Shown piece by piece: positions 1 through 10,900 of a stretch of 64,000 bases of DNA. Under the pieces are notes generated by a model. The model worked only from the letters and a program-made list of their open reading frames with translations. It searched no databases and was not told the origin of the DNA. Each line of letters begins with the position of its first letter. The first letter of the stretch is position 1. This DNA comes from Cyprinodon diabolis (taxonomy: Eukaryota; Chordata; Actinopteri; Cyprinodontiformes; Cyprinodontidae), in assembly GCA_030533445.1 (NCBI GenBank), contig CM060068.1:29188510-29252509 (forward strand). The letters run 5' to 3'. The position numbers were made by a program, and so were the translations under genes.

Positions 1-308
1 AGATGTTTAAAAAAAATTAAGCCATGTAACTCCAGTAAATATAATTTACCAGGAGAGCCTGTTTTTTAGGACAGGCTTAACTTAGTCGGTGTAAAGAGCT
101 GATATACAAGTAAAGATTTTTGGTTCTGTGATATTACGGATTTAAGGACTTCAGAAGCAAAAAAAAAAATCAACCACTTATTAATGGAAAACAGAAAACA
201 TGATCCAACCATGGCAGTGGGAGGGAATAAAAAGCCTTGAGTTGAACATTCTGGAACTTATATCAATGACTGCATATTGAGATTATCATAAAAGATTTAA
301 AAACAAAA

Positions 309-540
309 ATGTCAAGACTCAGAACATTGGACACAGAATTCAGGCAGACTGAAGTGATTCATAAAAAGCATTTATTAACTGCTCTGAATTCTGCATCTTG
401 TCAGCTAGGACTAGATGGCTGGAATCTCTGTAGAGGGAGAAACACAGGTTAGTGACCACGTAACTCTGACGGGGAATGATAGCGAGCATGTGAGTCACTA
501 AGCTGGTTATTAAATTTAGTCCAAGCCCAGACGAATACAC
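309..540 (-). mobile_element. LTR fragment, Ty3/Gypsy-like, antisense
   Basis: The stretch TGTCAAGACTCAGAACATTG and the following A/T-rich part with CATTTATTAAC read as the reverse complement of the 3' end of the solo LTR at 7277-7962, including the region around that LTR's AATAAA. The other LTR boundary is missing, so this is a truncated copy. The 66-aa open frame inside it has no similarity I recognise and is best ignored. Family assignment rests on this within-window similarity only. Confidence 0.5.
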
Positions 541-629
541 TCACAAATTGTGTGAAAAACATGTGACTACTATAGCCACTAGGTGCCAGTCTGAGTCCAT
601 TTCGGCGTCCCATGAGTCAGGATTAGATA

Positions 630-1060
630 GGTGAATGAGCAGACTGGGAGGGGTATCACGTGTTGCGAGCTGAGCAGATTTTTGTTCCCCAGGTTTAGCG
701 TGAGGGTAGGGTGAATGGTCTGCATTTCAAAAGGTTAAGGGTTCGGTCCCAGCTGTGGTCAAGTTATTAATGTTGCCTTAAATGTTTTTCTTTTTTTTCT
801 TTAATCACTTGATGGCCTATGATATCAGAAATTGTACAATAACTTATTTAACTTATTTATATATATTATGGATACTAGCCTATTATGCTGTTTGACTTTA
901 TGGCATCTTTCTTTTATTTAGATCAGCTGATGTGCGCTCCACCTTTCCAAGGAATTACATTAGACCATAGGGATTATCAGTCTACAGCCTCAATATCTTA
1001 CTCTGATAATAATAGGCGTATTGTTATACTATTTTTGTTATTTTTATTATCATCTAGCTG
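630..1060 (+). mobile_element. tRNA-derived SINE copy (diverged)
   Basis: It begins with CAGACTGGGAGGGGTATCAC and continues into a tRNA-like part with an A-box-like TAGCGTGAGGG and a B-box-like GGTTCGGTCCC. It ends in a conserved body (AGGCGTATTGTTATACT, about 1014-1030) and an A/T-rich tail. The same head and body recur at 4312-4712, so this is a dispersed family and not a tRNA gene. An A/T-rich stretch at about 780-945 separates head and body and may be an insertion. Confidence 0.55.
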
Positions 1061-1968
1061 GTAAAATTTTCAGTTTGATCTGGAAAAGGACGCTATGATG
1101 CCTTACAACAAGCATGAAAGGCCCAACCCCCCAGGCTTTTTGGGCACATTATGCAAGAATGCTGCTTGCTGCCGCGATGAATAGTGGCGTTTCTAAACTG
1201 TTGAAATATGTGAAGTAGAAACCTTTTTTTTTTTAGAGTTATCATACAATGAAATACTCCATACAACATTGAAATCAGGGAATAAAAACTTTATACAGGC
1301 CCAAGCATTTGTTTAACAAATAAAAGTACGGTATAAACGTTAACTACTGTACTGTACTGTAAAATAATATAGTTATAAATACTTTTAATCATCAATACGA
1401 AATGAAGGGTTAATATTGCGGGGATCAGTACCGCCCCGCCGTGACGGATTGGATTTTTCTTCCAAAGCCTGCGGTGCAGCTGTGTGTTTTGGAGAGAAGA
1501 ACATAGTTATGTGATCAACGCGCAAGTCAGTGAGCTAATCCGGTTTATTCCCATTTTAAATCATGTACTATTTAACCACGTATGACCAGAACGTAATCTG
1601 GATATAATGGGTTCCTCTTTTGTATGTCATCCTGTTCTAAACATCACCAATTAATTAAGCAAACCACTTAATGCAGGAATGTCGCTACTACTGTAAATAG
1701 CGGTGCTTGAACTCTATTGTCAGAGAACAAGAGAGTAAATGTCTACACATCGGTTTTTCCAAGACAACGATGAGGTCATAGCCTTGAATGGAGCAGCGAC
1801 TGGCATGTAATATTTCCAGGGCCAAGAGATACATGTCATTTGCTATCAGTAATATATTGATTTGAAATGCAAATAAAAAACATTTTCTATGAGACATTTT
1901 CCTGACTTTATGTTTCACTATTATATTATGGGCTACTATATAAATCGTTTTAAGCAAACCTGTAAAAA
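1061..1968. other. intergenic, nothing recognised
   Basis: A/T-rich sequence with short open frames on both strands and no protein similarity I recognise. A slightly GC-richer patch at 1420-1500 has no splice or coding signature. Confidence 0.5.
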
Positions 1969-3124
1969 TGTAATGATGTCAGAATATTGGACCCAGAATT
2001 CGAGGCGAGACAGGCAGTGGGAAAGTTCAAAACGTTTATTAAACACCAACAGGTGCGCGGGGCTGCTCGTCTGCTGTGGGGCAGATCTCTGCAGGTATAG
2101 GAGAATACAGGTCAGAGACTGGATGTGGAGCTGAATCCGACTTGGAGCAAAGTCACTGACTTGATTCAAAGTTCAGTTTATTCGCGGAGAACTCAGCAGA
2201 ATCCAGAAGGGAGATTTGACCGCAGTTGCGGCGGCCACGCCCCCAGAGTTCCAAGAGAGCGAGCAGCAGAAGTCAGTGATGGAGTACATCACTGGCCGGT
2301 CTCCCTGTCTGAGAGTCAAAAGTTTCCTTGAGGCTTCCCTACTCGGAAGAACTGGGCAAAAAACTCTGAATACTTCCAAAGAAAAATTATTATAAGAGCT
2401 GCAGAGTTCAGGATTATTCAACCACTCAGACGTTCCCCATAATTTGGCCTTTCCCGCTAACAGAGAGATTACATAGGCCACCTTGGCTCGATCAGAAGGA
2501 AACACAGAGGGCTGTAATTCAAAATGAATTTCGCACTGAGTCAGGAAGGCTCTGCATTGTTCAGGATCCCCTTTAAACGCTTTAGGAGGGGACAGACGCG
2601 GTTCAAGAGAAGCTGGACTATCAGTAGCAGACGTGGGCGCGGCAGCTGTCACGGGCGGGGCAGCTGGAGCAGCCTGATTAATAATCAAGGATCTCCTGCA
2701 TGCCTGATTCTAGCCGGGAAATACTTTGATCCACATCATTTCGCCACTGCCCGTCTGCCGATGGGTCCATGTTTTGGCCAGGTTATTCTGTAATGATCTC
2801 AGAATATTAGACAGGCAGTGGGAAAGTTCAAAGCGTTTATTAATCAAAACAGGTGCGCAGAAGGGAGATTTGACCGCAGTTGCGGCGGCCACGCCCCCAG
2901 AGTTTCCAGAGAGCGAGCAGCAGACGCCGCTGATCCACAGGACAGAAAATTGGTCATAATCAGGGAAGCAGACAGACTAAAGAAAGCCAGGAAACGTCTC
3001 ACCAAAACACACAAATAACCTGGCGCTGATGGGAGGCAAACACACAACTTAGAACCGCAGAACCAATTAGACAGGGAGCAAGGAGCAAAGGAAAAAACCA
3101 AACCATCAGTGCCAAGATCATGAC
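1969..3124 (-). mobile_element. Ty3/Gypsy-type LTR retrotransposon, internally deleted
   Basis: Two related LTR copies lie in the same orientation. The right copy (2789-3124, the 5' LTR on the minus strand) begins on that strand with TGTCATGATCTTGGCACTG. The left copy (from 1969) shares TGTAATGAT.TCAGAATATT, the AGTGGGAAAGTTCAAA block and the GATTTGACCGCAGTTGCGGC block. The left copy carries about 130 bp absent from the right one, between AACAGGTGCGC and AGAAGGGAGA. Between the LTRs there is only a gag remnant. All of pol is missing, so the element cannot be autonomous. Confidence 0.75.
2173..2771 (-). pseudogene. gag remnant of Ty3/Gypsy element
   Basis: The minus frame 2688-2173 contains the segment PKAFKGDPEQCRAFLTQCE followed by a stretch ending in AGKAKLWG. 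This is the capsid N-terminal pattern of vertebrate Ty3/Gypsy gag proteins (the group that also gave the domesticated RTL/PEG10 genes). The natural start is probably the ATG near 2771 just inside the 5' LTR (MDPSADG), but that frame runs into a stop after about 28 codons, so gag is broken. Its 3' part reads straight into LTR sequence at about 2290, which marks the deletion junction. No protease, RT or integrase follows. I infer a dead copy, not a domesticated gene. Confidence 0.75.
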
Positions 3125-3530
3125 AAAAAACCCCATTTCCATTTCTTTCGTTTTTAAAATTAAATAAAAAAATTAAATGGCAAAAATCCAAACGTGTCTG
3201 CTAGTTTAAAGTCCATCTTATTTATTTGAATATTTAACGAAAACATTGCAGATGCCACACACGCACACAAAATGACAGAAAGATCCGAGCGTTTTAGTTT
3301 CTATATATATATACCTTTCAAAAACTATGAGTGTTTTCAAAAACTAGTGATTTTTTGAAAGAAAATAAAATAATAAAAACAGTTAAGCATTTTAAAAGCA
3401 TCTTTACAAAAAAGGAGCATAACAGCATTTTTTAAATAAGAACATATCATTTCACCATTTATTGGGGGGTAATTAATTGAATGCTTATTTATTTATTGAA
3501 CATGTATATATTTATGTATTTATTTAGATT
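3125..3530. other. AT-rich intergenic, nothing recognised
   Basis: Very A/T-rich with a short TA run near 3304-3312 and long A runs. No coding or structural signal seen. Confidence 0.5.
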
Positions 3531-3544
3531 GGATTAGATGTGAT

Positions 3545-4035
3545 TAGATGAGCTTTATTGATCTCACAGCGGAGAAATTTACTCGTCACATATTGGCATA
3601 GAAGTTACTGAAGGTGCAAACATGGAGGAAAATGGTGCATTAAGAATAAGCAATATATATACCGTATATCCAGGTATATACAGTATATCAAGATAAATAG
3701 GATTAAGGTGCATGTGTACATGTATCACACACAATGAAAAACAAAACAAAAATAGGAAATAAAAAAAAATAAGAAATAAAGATATGTACAATCCGGATGG
3801 CTTATATACAGGTGGAGAAATATTGCACATTCAACATATTGCACAGCACATTGTTCACAGTCAATAAATACAAAACTATAATGTAGCTGCACAGTGGTTT
3901 TTACAGGAGTTATTGTTGATATAGTGCATTATTATAGAGTCTGGTGGCAGCAGGAACGAATGACCTGCGGTAGCGCTCCTTCTTACAGACAGGGTGTCTA
4001 CTGTAAGTCTCTGACTAAAGGAGCTGCTCAGCTCC
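3545..4035. mobile_element. teleost dispersed repeat (retroposon-like)
   Basis: The start AGATGAGCTTTATTGATCTC and the later CTGGTGGCAGCAGGAACGAA and CTGCGGTAGCGCTCCTTCTT match, from memory, a repeat very common in teleost genomes. It appears here as an antisense LINE/SINE-like tail. Related 'ctttattgat/ctttaataat' starts recur near 20835 and 50300. The class is uncertain. Two short open frames in it are not credible genes. Confidence 0.4.
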
Positions 4036-4311
4036 TCTTTTTATACATGGGAGGCTCATGCGTGAATGTCCAACGAATAACTCCAATTGTTGTTTCAAAA
4101 ATAGAAAACCTGGTTTCATTACTTAGTTTTGCCCTGGATGTTGTAGCGTTTGTGGACGCTACGTCGCTACTTGATAAAAACAATAACGTCACTACTGGAA
4201 AGTTACTTGATAAATAATGCAGCAGCGCTACGGTCAAGCTACTGGAAAATGTAGTTAAACTAATAGCTTCGCTACATGTAGCGACGCTACTGCCCATCAC
4301 TGGAAACTATG

Positions 4312-4573
4312 TAATGATAATGATAATAATAAATAATAACAACACACAAAAACAGTATAACAATACGCCTGTTATTATCAGTGTAAGATGTTGAGGCTGT
4401 AGAATGATAATCCCTATGGTCTAATGTAATAAAAAAGCGATAAAAAATAAAAACATTTAAGGCAACTCGGCCACAGTTGGGATCGATCCCGCAATCTGTT
4501 GAACCACAGACCACTGAGCCTAACCTCTACGCTATCAGCTCGCAACACATGACACCCCTCGCAGTCTGCTTCT
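4312..4573 (-). mobile_element. tRNA-derived SINE, best-preserved copy
   Basis: Read on the minus strand it has the head CAGACTGCGAGGGGTGTCAT, the tRNA-like unit with A-box-like TAGCGTAGAGG and B-box-like GGATCGATCCC about 50 bp apart, and the body with AGGCGTATTGTTATACTG. It ends in a TTATTATTATCATTATCAT-like simple tail. The spacing of the two boxes is that of an internal RNA polymerase III promoter. It differs from a tRNA gene in having a unique upstream head and a long tail. Confidence 0.6.
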
Positions 4574-4579
4574 TGACCA

Positions 4580-4712
4580 GACTGGGAGGGGTGTCACGTA
4601 TTGCACGGCAAGAGAGACACACACAAAAACAGTATAACAATACGCCTGTTATTATCAGAGTAAGATGTTGAGGCAGTAGAATGATAATCCCTATGATCTA
4701 ATGTAATAAAAA
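4580..4712. mobile_element. rearranged SINE fragments
   Basis: A plus-strand head piece (CAGACTGGGAGGGGTGTCAC, 4580-4599, continuing to about 4612) abuts a minus-oriented body piece (about 4618-4705) nearly identical to 4345-4425. With the neighbouring copy this forms a head-to-head inverted arrangement separated by fewer than 10 bp. Confidence 0.55.
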
Positions 4713-5350
4713 ACGGTGTGGTAGCGACAGGTGGCTGCCTTTTTTTTATTACAGACCAATCACAGAAACTCTCGATGGATTTTAATGAACACAGTTAAAG
4801 ATTAGCTTGACTTTTGATCCTCAAAGCTATCAACAGCACTTATATTTTACAAAACTAAAGAAAATATATTTTCTTACATACCCTTTTGAATAACTTTGGC
4901 TTATCTTAATGAGGAATCAACTTTGGATATGATTTTAATTTCAAAATCACCAGCCGCAGCACTGTCTCTGTCGCCTTTCTCTGGTTGTGCCTCAGTCCGT
5001 ATCCCCGGCTCCAACTTAATTAATTTTATTTTTCATTAAATAATAGAGATGCATATAAATAGAAATAAACAGATCTCAGATAAGATCGGAGGTGTATCTA
5101 TAACTACGCAACCATTTTCATAAAATAAGATTATGCAGTCTAAGTTAAATTAATTCATTAACTTTATTTTAATCAAAAACAAAATAAAATAGCACAATAT
5201 CACACAATGATCCCCAATAAACCTGCTTTTCAGTTGACTGCAGGCCCACAAACGTCACCCTCAGCACGGCAGAGGTCCCAAGCGCCACCTGGTGGTGTTC
5301 CGGGTACATTGCAGTTCTTTTTGAAATAAAAAAACTGGCCTCAGGAAATA
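4713..5350. other. intergenic, nothing recognised
   Basis: No coding or repeat signal recognised. A/T-rich with a T run near 4740. Confidence 0.4.
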
Positions 5351-5589
5351 CATCGTGATTCACACAGGAATCACACAGGAATCACGCAGGAAACCGTCCA
5401 TTTCCAACCAGTGCCCACTGTACTTTAATATGAATAAGCAGGTATATGAGAACAGGGAAGTTTCCCCCAGGCCTGAAGCTGGTGGAGTGGAGATAGATGA
5501 AGTTTGTTCAGTCCATAGACTGCTGGTTTGCGCGACAGTGGGCTTAAGCTGTATTGGTGAGGTCCAGTAGACTGTCTGAGCTGATACTA

Positions 5590-5900
5590 GTGCGTCACTC
5601 GGGACCCGGAAGATAGATGTCCAGCTTGGATAAACACAGGTTGGCATGAACCTGTACATCATGAGAAAGCATGAAGCGACAGTGGAGAGGAGCAACTCCC
5701 CTTTGGGAAGAAACCTGTGGCAGAACCAGGCTGAACACGGTGGTCTTCTGCCGGACCGGTTGAGATGAGACAGGGAATGCAGTAAGAGTCCGGGAGGAAT
5801 TACACTCTTATAGAAGCACCATGGAAAAGCCAGATGGAGCTTAGCTATGATGGTGGTGAAGGGGATAGAGGCGGGTTGAATCGGGGTCATCTGAGTGAAA
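5590..5900. repeat. dispersed teleost repeat
   Basis: The block around GAGGAGCAACTCCCCTTTGG and AAACCTGTGGCAGAACCAGG resembles a repeat often seen in teleost intergenic DNA and UTRs (agcagaaccaggctc type). The region 27820-28010 holds a related sequence in the opposite sense (ctgctggaggttccttcctg). The 176-codon minus frame 5890-5360 across this block is explained by the repeat and shows no protein family. Confidence 0.35.
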
Positions 5901-7276
5901 ATCAGACATAGCGCAACTGCTGCTTGCGCTGGCTGGGCAGCAGACGGAGTTGTGGATTTGAAGGATTCACCCTAGAGCTTACATTCATTCCCACTTATCT
6001 CGCTTTCTGGAGCTAAGGCCAGGGGGTTCCTTGGAGTTATTTTGATTTTAAGTCGTGCCAAAACTCTCGTATGTCAAAAGTCAGAGATAACAGATTCATG
6101 GTCCAGTTTAAGGATACCAATGGTCAGCAAATAAACAGACGTCCAATTGATTAAGTGCACAGATATGACATTTTTGGGGGTATAGAATGAATGTGGGAAG
6201 GGTAAAAACTACCACATATGTGTGAAAAGTTAAAATGATGACTACCTGATTTCAGTTCTGGTGGGTAGTCTTAATAAAACCGCTTGTCTGTGTTTATTTG
6301 ATTAATTAAGAAGAGGGGGAGGCCAAGGATGAGAGTTGGCCTTTCCACCTTCAGTCTCCAGAGTAATCAGCCCTTCCACATCTGAAGCAGGCTTATTTAC
6401 AGATTGGAAGCTGCAGTATGAGGGCGGCTCCACACGTTTGGATCGTCACATAAACTGTGAAGACGTTCAAGCATTTGTCCCCAACATTCTATCAAACGCA
6501 TTTTTTTAATTATATCATCACTTATTTTTCAAGCCAGATATGTTTTTAATGGCTTCCACTGTATGAGTGTGATGAAAAAAACAACAGACAAGAGCTTCAG
6601 AGATCAAGACTGGATCTTATTAACCTAGATTTCGTTTTAGCCTAGACTGCAGCTGCTGCAGCTTTACTGCCAGAGAAGACCTTCGGGTTACATTGAGCTC
6701 CCTCTTCTTTCACTAACACAGTTGAATATTTCATAACTCCACAGCTCCCACAATGTGCTGCTCCTCTTCTTTTTTTTTCAGAAGAAACAGCAGGATGCTA
6801 ATGGAATAAAGTCAGACCTCTGCACAGGGAAACGTTTGCGTTAATCACAGAGTAAAAACCAAACAGCGTTTGAAATTTTATGCTTAGAGGATGTCGCCGT
6901 TTTCCAATGACTGCATCCACAAAGATGGAGGAAAAATATGCACAATGCAAGTCAATACTGAAGGACTGAGGTGACAAATTCTTCTTTTCCAGATTCAGTT
7001 CGGGTTTAATGCTTTCATCTAGATTTATTTTTCTTTCCAATGATTTCTATAGGTTTATTTACTGAAAATGTTTAGCGATTTTAACAGTTGTACATCTGTT
7101 ATTAACACTTTCAGTTCGAAATGGTTGCCTTCAGAATCAAACATCTCTATACCACCCTGAATATGAAGCCAAACTATGAGGCCAGCTATGAAATAACCAA
7201 TTCTGAAACAAGAAGGTTTTGATAGAAAGGACATAATGATGTGCGTTTCATCAGAACCAGACACAATTAATTAATC
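5901..7276. other. intergenic, nothing recognised
   Basis: Only short shadow frames. No splice-bounded coding segment, repeat or RNA signature that I can support. Confidence 0.45.
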
Positions 7277-7962
7277 TGTCATGATCTTAGCACTGATGAC
7301 TGGATTGATGGTTCATTCCATTCACCTGCCTAGCTCCGCCCAGTTTGTCATTACTGTTCATCTCATCCTTCTTCTATTTAAGCCGTTTGTCCTTAGTCAT
7401 CAGTGCCAGATAATTTGAGCCGTTGGTGAGAGTTCTCTAGCGTAACCAGTGTGTTGTCCTGATAACCTCATCCTGACTCATTTCTGCCCTTGACCCTCTG
7501 AGCATCCTGCCCATGTTCTGATCTGTTTGCCTGACCTGTCTTTGGACTCCTGCTGGATTCTGCCTTCTCTCGACCCTTGCTTGGATTTCCCTGCGGCATC
7601 TCTTCGGATCTCTAATCTTCTGGCCTGAACTTCTGTTTACCTCATTGACATCGGCTTTGGCTTCTCCTTTTGGCAACTCCTGCTCTTGCTCGTCTGCTGG
7701 CTTCTGCTTGTCAGGCGGCTCAGCAGCCTTCTTGACTTCAGCTCCTGGAACTCTCGGGGCGGCGTTCGCCGTATGCTGTGGAAAATCACCCGGTGGGATT
7801 CCACTCCTTCCTCTGGGCACGGACTGAACTTTATAACCAGAGATTCTGGCCTTTTTGTCCTAGCTGATGAGTAGCAGATTCGTCAAGCAGTCAATAAAAG
7901 CTCTTATAAATCACTTCAGTCTGTCTGCTGGAATTCTGGGTCCAAAGTTCTGAGCTTCGACA
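7277..7962 (+). mobile_element. solo LTR, Ty3/Gypsy-like
   Basis: It begins TGTCATGATCTTAGCACTG, closely matching the 5' LTR start of the element at 1969-3124 (TGTCATGATCTTGGCACTG). It has a CT-rich middle, AATAAA near 7893 and ends TTCTGAGCTTCGACA. Flanks TAATC (7272-7276) and GAATC (7963-7967) could be a decayed 5-bp target duplication. No internal retroviral-type sequence follows, hence a solo LTR from recombination. The 127-codon minus frame and the plus frames inside are by-products of LTR sequence. Confidence 0.65.
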
Positions 7963-10900
7963 GAATCCATGGAAGAAACGTGGAAAAGTAAACTCTTAGC
8001 CTTTGGTAAATTTGTCAAAAAGATTTACAAAAAAAAATGTAGAGCCTTATGTCAGTTGGTAAATTATTCTTTGCAAATGCTGATATTTTGAAACAAACTT
8101 AAAGATTGTCAGATTGTTAAAGTATAGTGAAAACCTTAAGATGTGAGAGCAATGGGATTAAAAGTCTGAGGGGAAATCACCCCAGCCAAAATCTGATTTA
8201 ACGGTCTGATTAAGATTTTTGATTTTTTATGCCTTAGTTGTCCCAGTGTTAAACCAATGTGGGTGGCAGAGCGAGTTTTCCTGTATAAATGAAGCCTGCG
8301 ATCCAACTTTGTGTTACAACCTTATGCCTTTTAACACATAATTTGTGGTAAAATTTGTAAAAAAAAAAAAAAAAAAAACTTATAGTTAATAATACTGAAA
8401 ATGTGAATTTCAAATACAAGGGTCTAAATACCTGCTATTATACCTTCTATTATTTCCTCATTGTGAAAAGGAAATCATTCGAATTGAAGATAGGAGGTAT
8501 AGTCACAAATAACTCAGATCAATACAAATAATCAAATTTATGGTTTGTGGATGAAGCACTGTAAACTGTAGCTGTTTTTTTTTTACCCTTGTGAATATTT
8601 TAGTATAAAAGTCACAAAAAATGTCATTTTTTTAAATTACCTTGCAGTATTTTACTGAGCCTAGTATATCACTTAACTTTTTTTGTATATAATAATTAAA
8701 TTGTAATTTAATAGATTTCCTTTAAACAAAACAAACTGTAAATGAAGTTCAGCTTTCCTAATTAATTTTTATTTCAAATTCAATTTGCACGATACGTTTA
8801 AACAGCCTGTTTTTACCAGGATTATTATTTTCCATTTAAATTTAATTATCTATTAAATTAAGTTGAACCCCAATAATCAGTCACAAAAAACTGCTTTAAT
8901 GTTTCATTTTAAGTGAACATTCTGAATTAACGTAAGATTTTTGGATATTCACTGCCTCTGATGCCCACATGTGATCCCGATCTAAATCATTAGGATCTTG
9001 AAGTTAAGGAATAGCAGTGCACAGAAAATATTAAGTAAATGTGTGTTAATTTTTTGTACAACTTGCATAATATTGCAATTTGTAAACATTCTCCATTAAA
9101 TGTTTAAAATATATCTTTTTTAATTTCCAAAAAATAAGTATTTTTTATTTTAATTACGTATAATTACTATGTCTTACAGCATGTTTATTGGAGTATTATG
9201 CCTGGCTTCATCTATATCAGTGTGCAACATATTTTAAGAAGATTCCACACACATATTGATGCCATTACTGCTGCTATTCAAGTAAAAAAAAATAATAATA
9301 ATAATTAAATGTGATATTATTGCATGGCAAGCCCACAGCAAACCTAATTAGTGTCTGTGTTTGAGGTTTGCAAAGCTGAGTTGACTTTTCCAATCTGCAC
9401 ATCCTGGTAAGCATGCAAAGGCGATAAGATACCAAAGGTTACAAATTTAAGAACAATTTTTTTATTCAAATTTATCTGCATGGCATCAGGCATAAAATCA
9501 TTAAGCAGAGGTTCAGTTGAACATCTGCTGCACAAAGTCCCCACAAAGACAAGTGTCCTCATGTTGGAGATTTAGGGAGGGCACAAGAAAAGCAGTGAAC
9601 TCTGACATCACAGCAATCTATTACTCAGCTTAACCATTTCTCCCTGTGCTGCCTCCAAATTGCATTTCTGCCACTATGTTTTGTTTTTTTTTTCCGACCT
9701 GCAGCATGTGTCGGGCAGTCGTGTCGATGGGTTTCCCACTGATTGGTTTCCCAGACTGAAGTGAGGTGTGATGTATTTCTAAGCCCAAATGGAGCTCAAG
9801 GCTGCATGTAAAATCAGCATGCAGCACGCTTTGTGAAGCTATGGATGAGAAGAGCATTAGAGTGAGCGAGAGGGAGGGAGGGAGGGAAACCCCACAAAAA
9901 AAACTGCACTCCAGGGATCTTATGTTATTCGGTGCAGCAGCTCTGATTAGAAGAAATACAGAAACTCAGGGCTATCAGCAGCTTTAATCTGCATGTAATC
10001 TGCCTGTTAAAAGATCATTTTCATGTCTTAAAGGAAGGTAAACATACATCCCAAACGCCATACTGTAGATATAAAAAAATAAATGTGCAAACACGCTTAA
10101 ATTTAGTAATTTAACAGTTTGGCATCACAAAGCAAATAGAGCATTAATAGAAACTGTGGTTCAATAAGCATTCAACATAACCTATACTAAGACAAAATAT
10201 AGAACTAACTAATTCATCCCATTATAAGAACAAACAAATGGTTTGTATTGAGAAACCAACAAAAGAAGCTAATCTATATGCTAATCTTCTATGACCAGAG
10301 AACCCGTTTGTTAGCCAGGAGCAGGAGAGATGGCTGTGCAAATATGCACAAACTGGGTTTGCGTCATAAATCTCCATTACAGAGAAACCAAAAAAAATAT
10401 GAAAAAAAATTTCCTTCGTTATATATCTGCTTAGAAACATAAATAACTTTAATTATCCTTTTAACAATGTTGTTGGCATATTGCAGCATCAGGAGACCAC
10501 ACATGTTTCTTGTGAGCAAAACATTTTAAATAGTTTCTTTTCATATTGTGACGGTGTTGAATAAACTAAATATTTGATGAGAAACATTGTGGGTTTAACC
10601 ACATTTATAAACAACCTGCTCAGCAGGTGAAAATGGTGCACAGATCATATTTTACCAAGCAGCACCTTTACACATTCAAATGTGATACTGATTTTAACTG
10701 TCTGTAAGATCCACAAAGAAACAATGCTCCAATTTATTGGCATTATTTATTGTATAAAAAGCACAAATTTAAGGCCAATCATCCCTTTATGTTCACATTT
10801 AACACCAAATTAAACTGTTTTGACAGAAATATATTTAATGTGTGTTTAAATGTACATAATAGAGAAAAGTGTGTAACCTACTGACTACAATGCATTTATC

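Noticed and set aside
4470..4545. tRNA gene
   Set aside because: A/B-box-like motifs are present, but with a unique head, a long tail and multiple copies: a tRNA-derived SINE. No proper cloverleaf could be drawn with confidence.
5360..5890. 176-codon minus frame
   Set aside because: It lies over a dispersed repeat and shows no domain or codon bias that I recognise.
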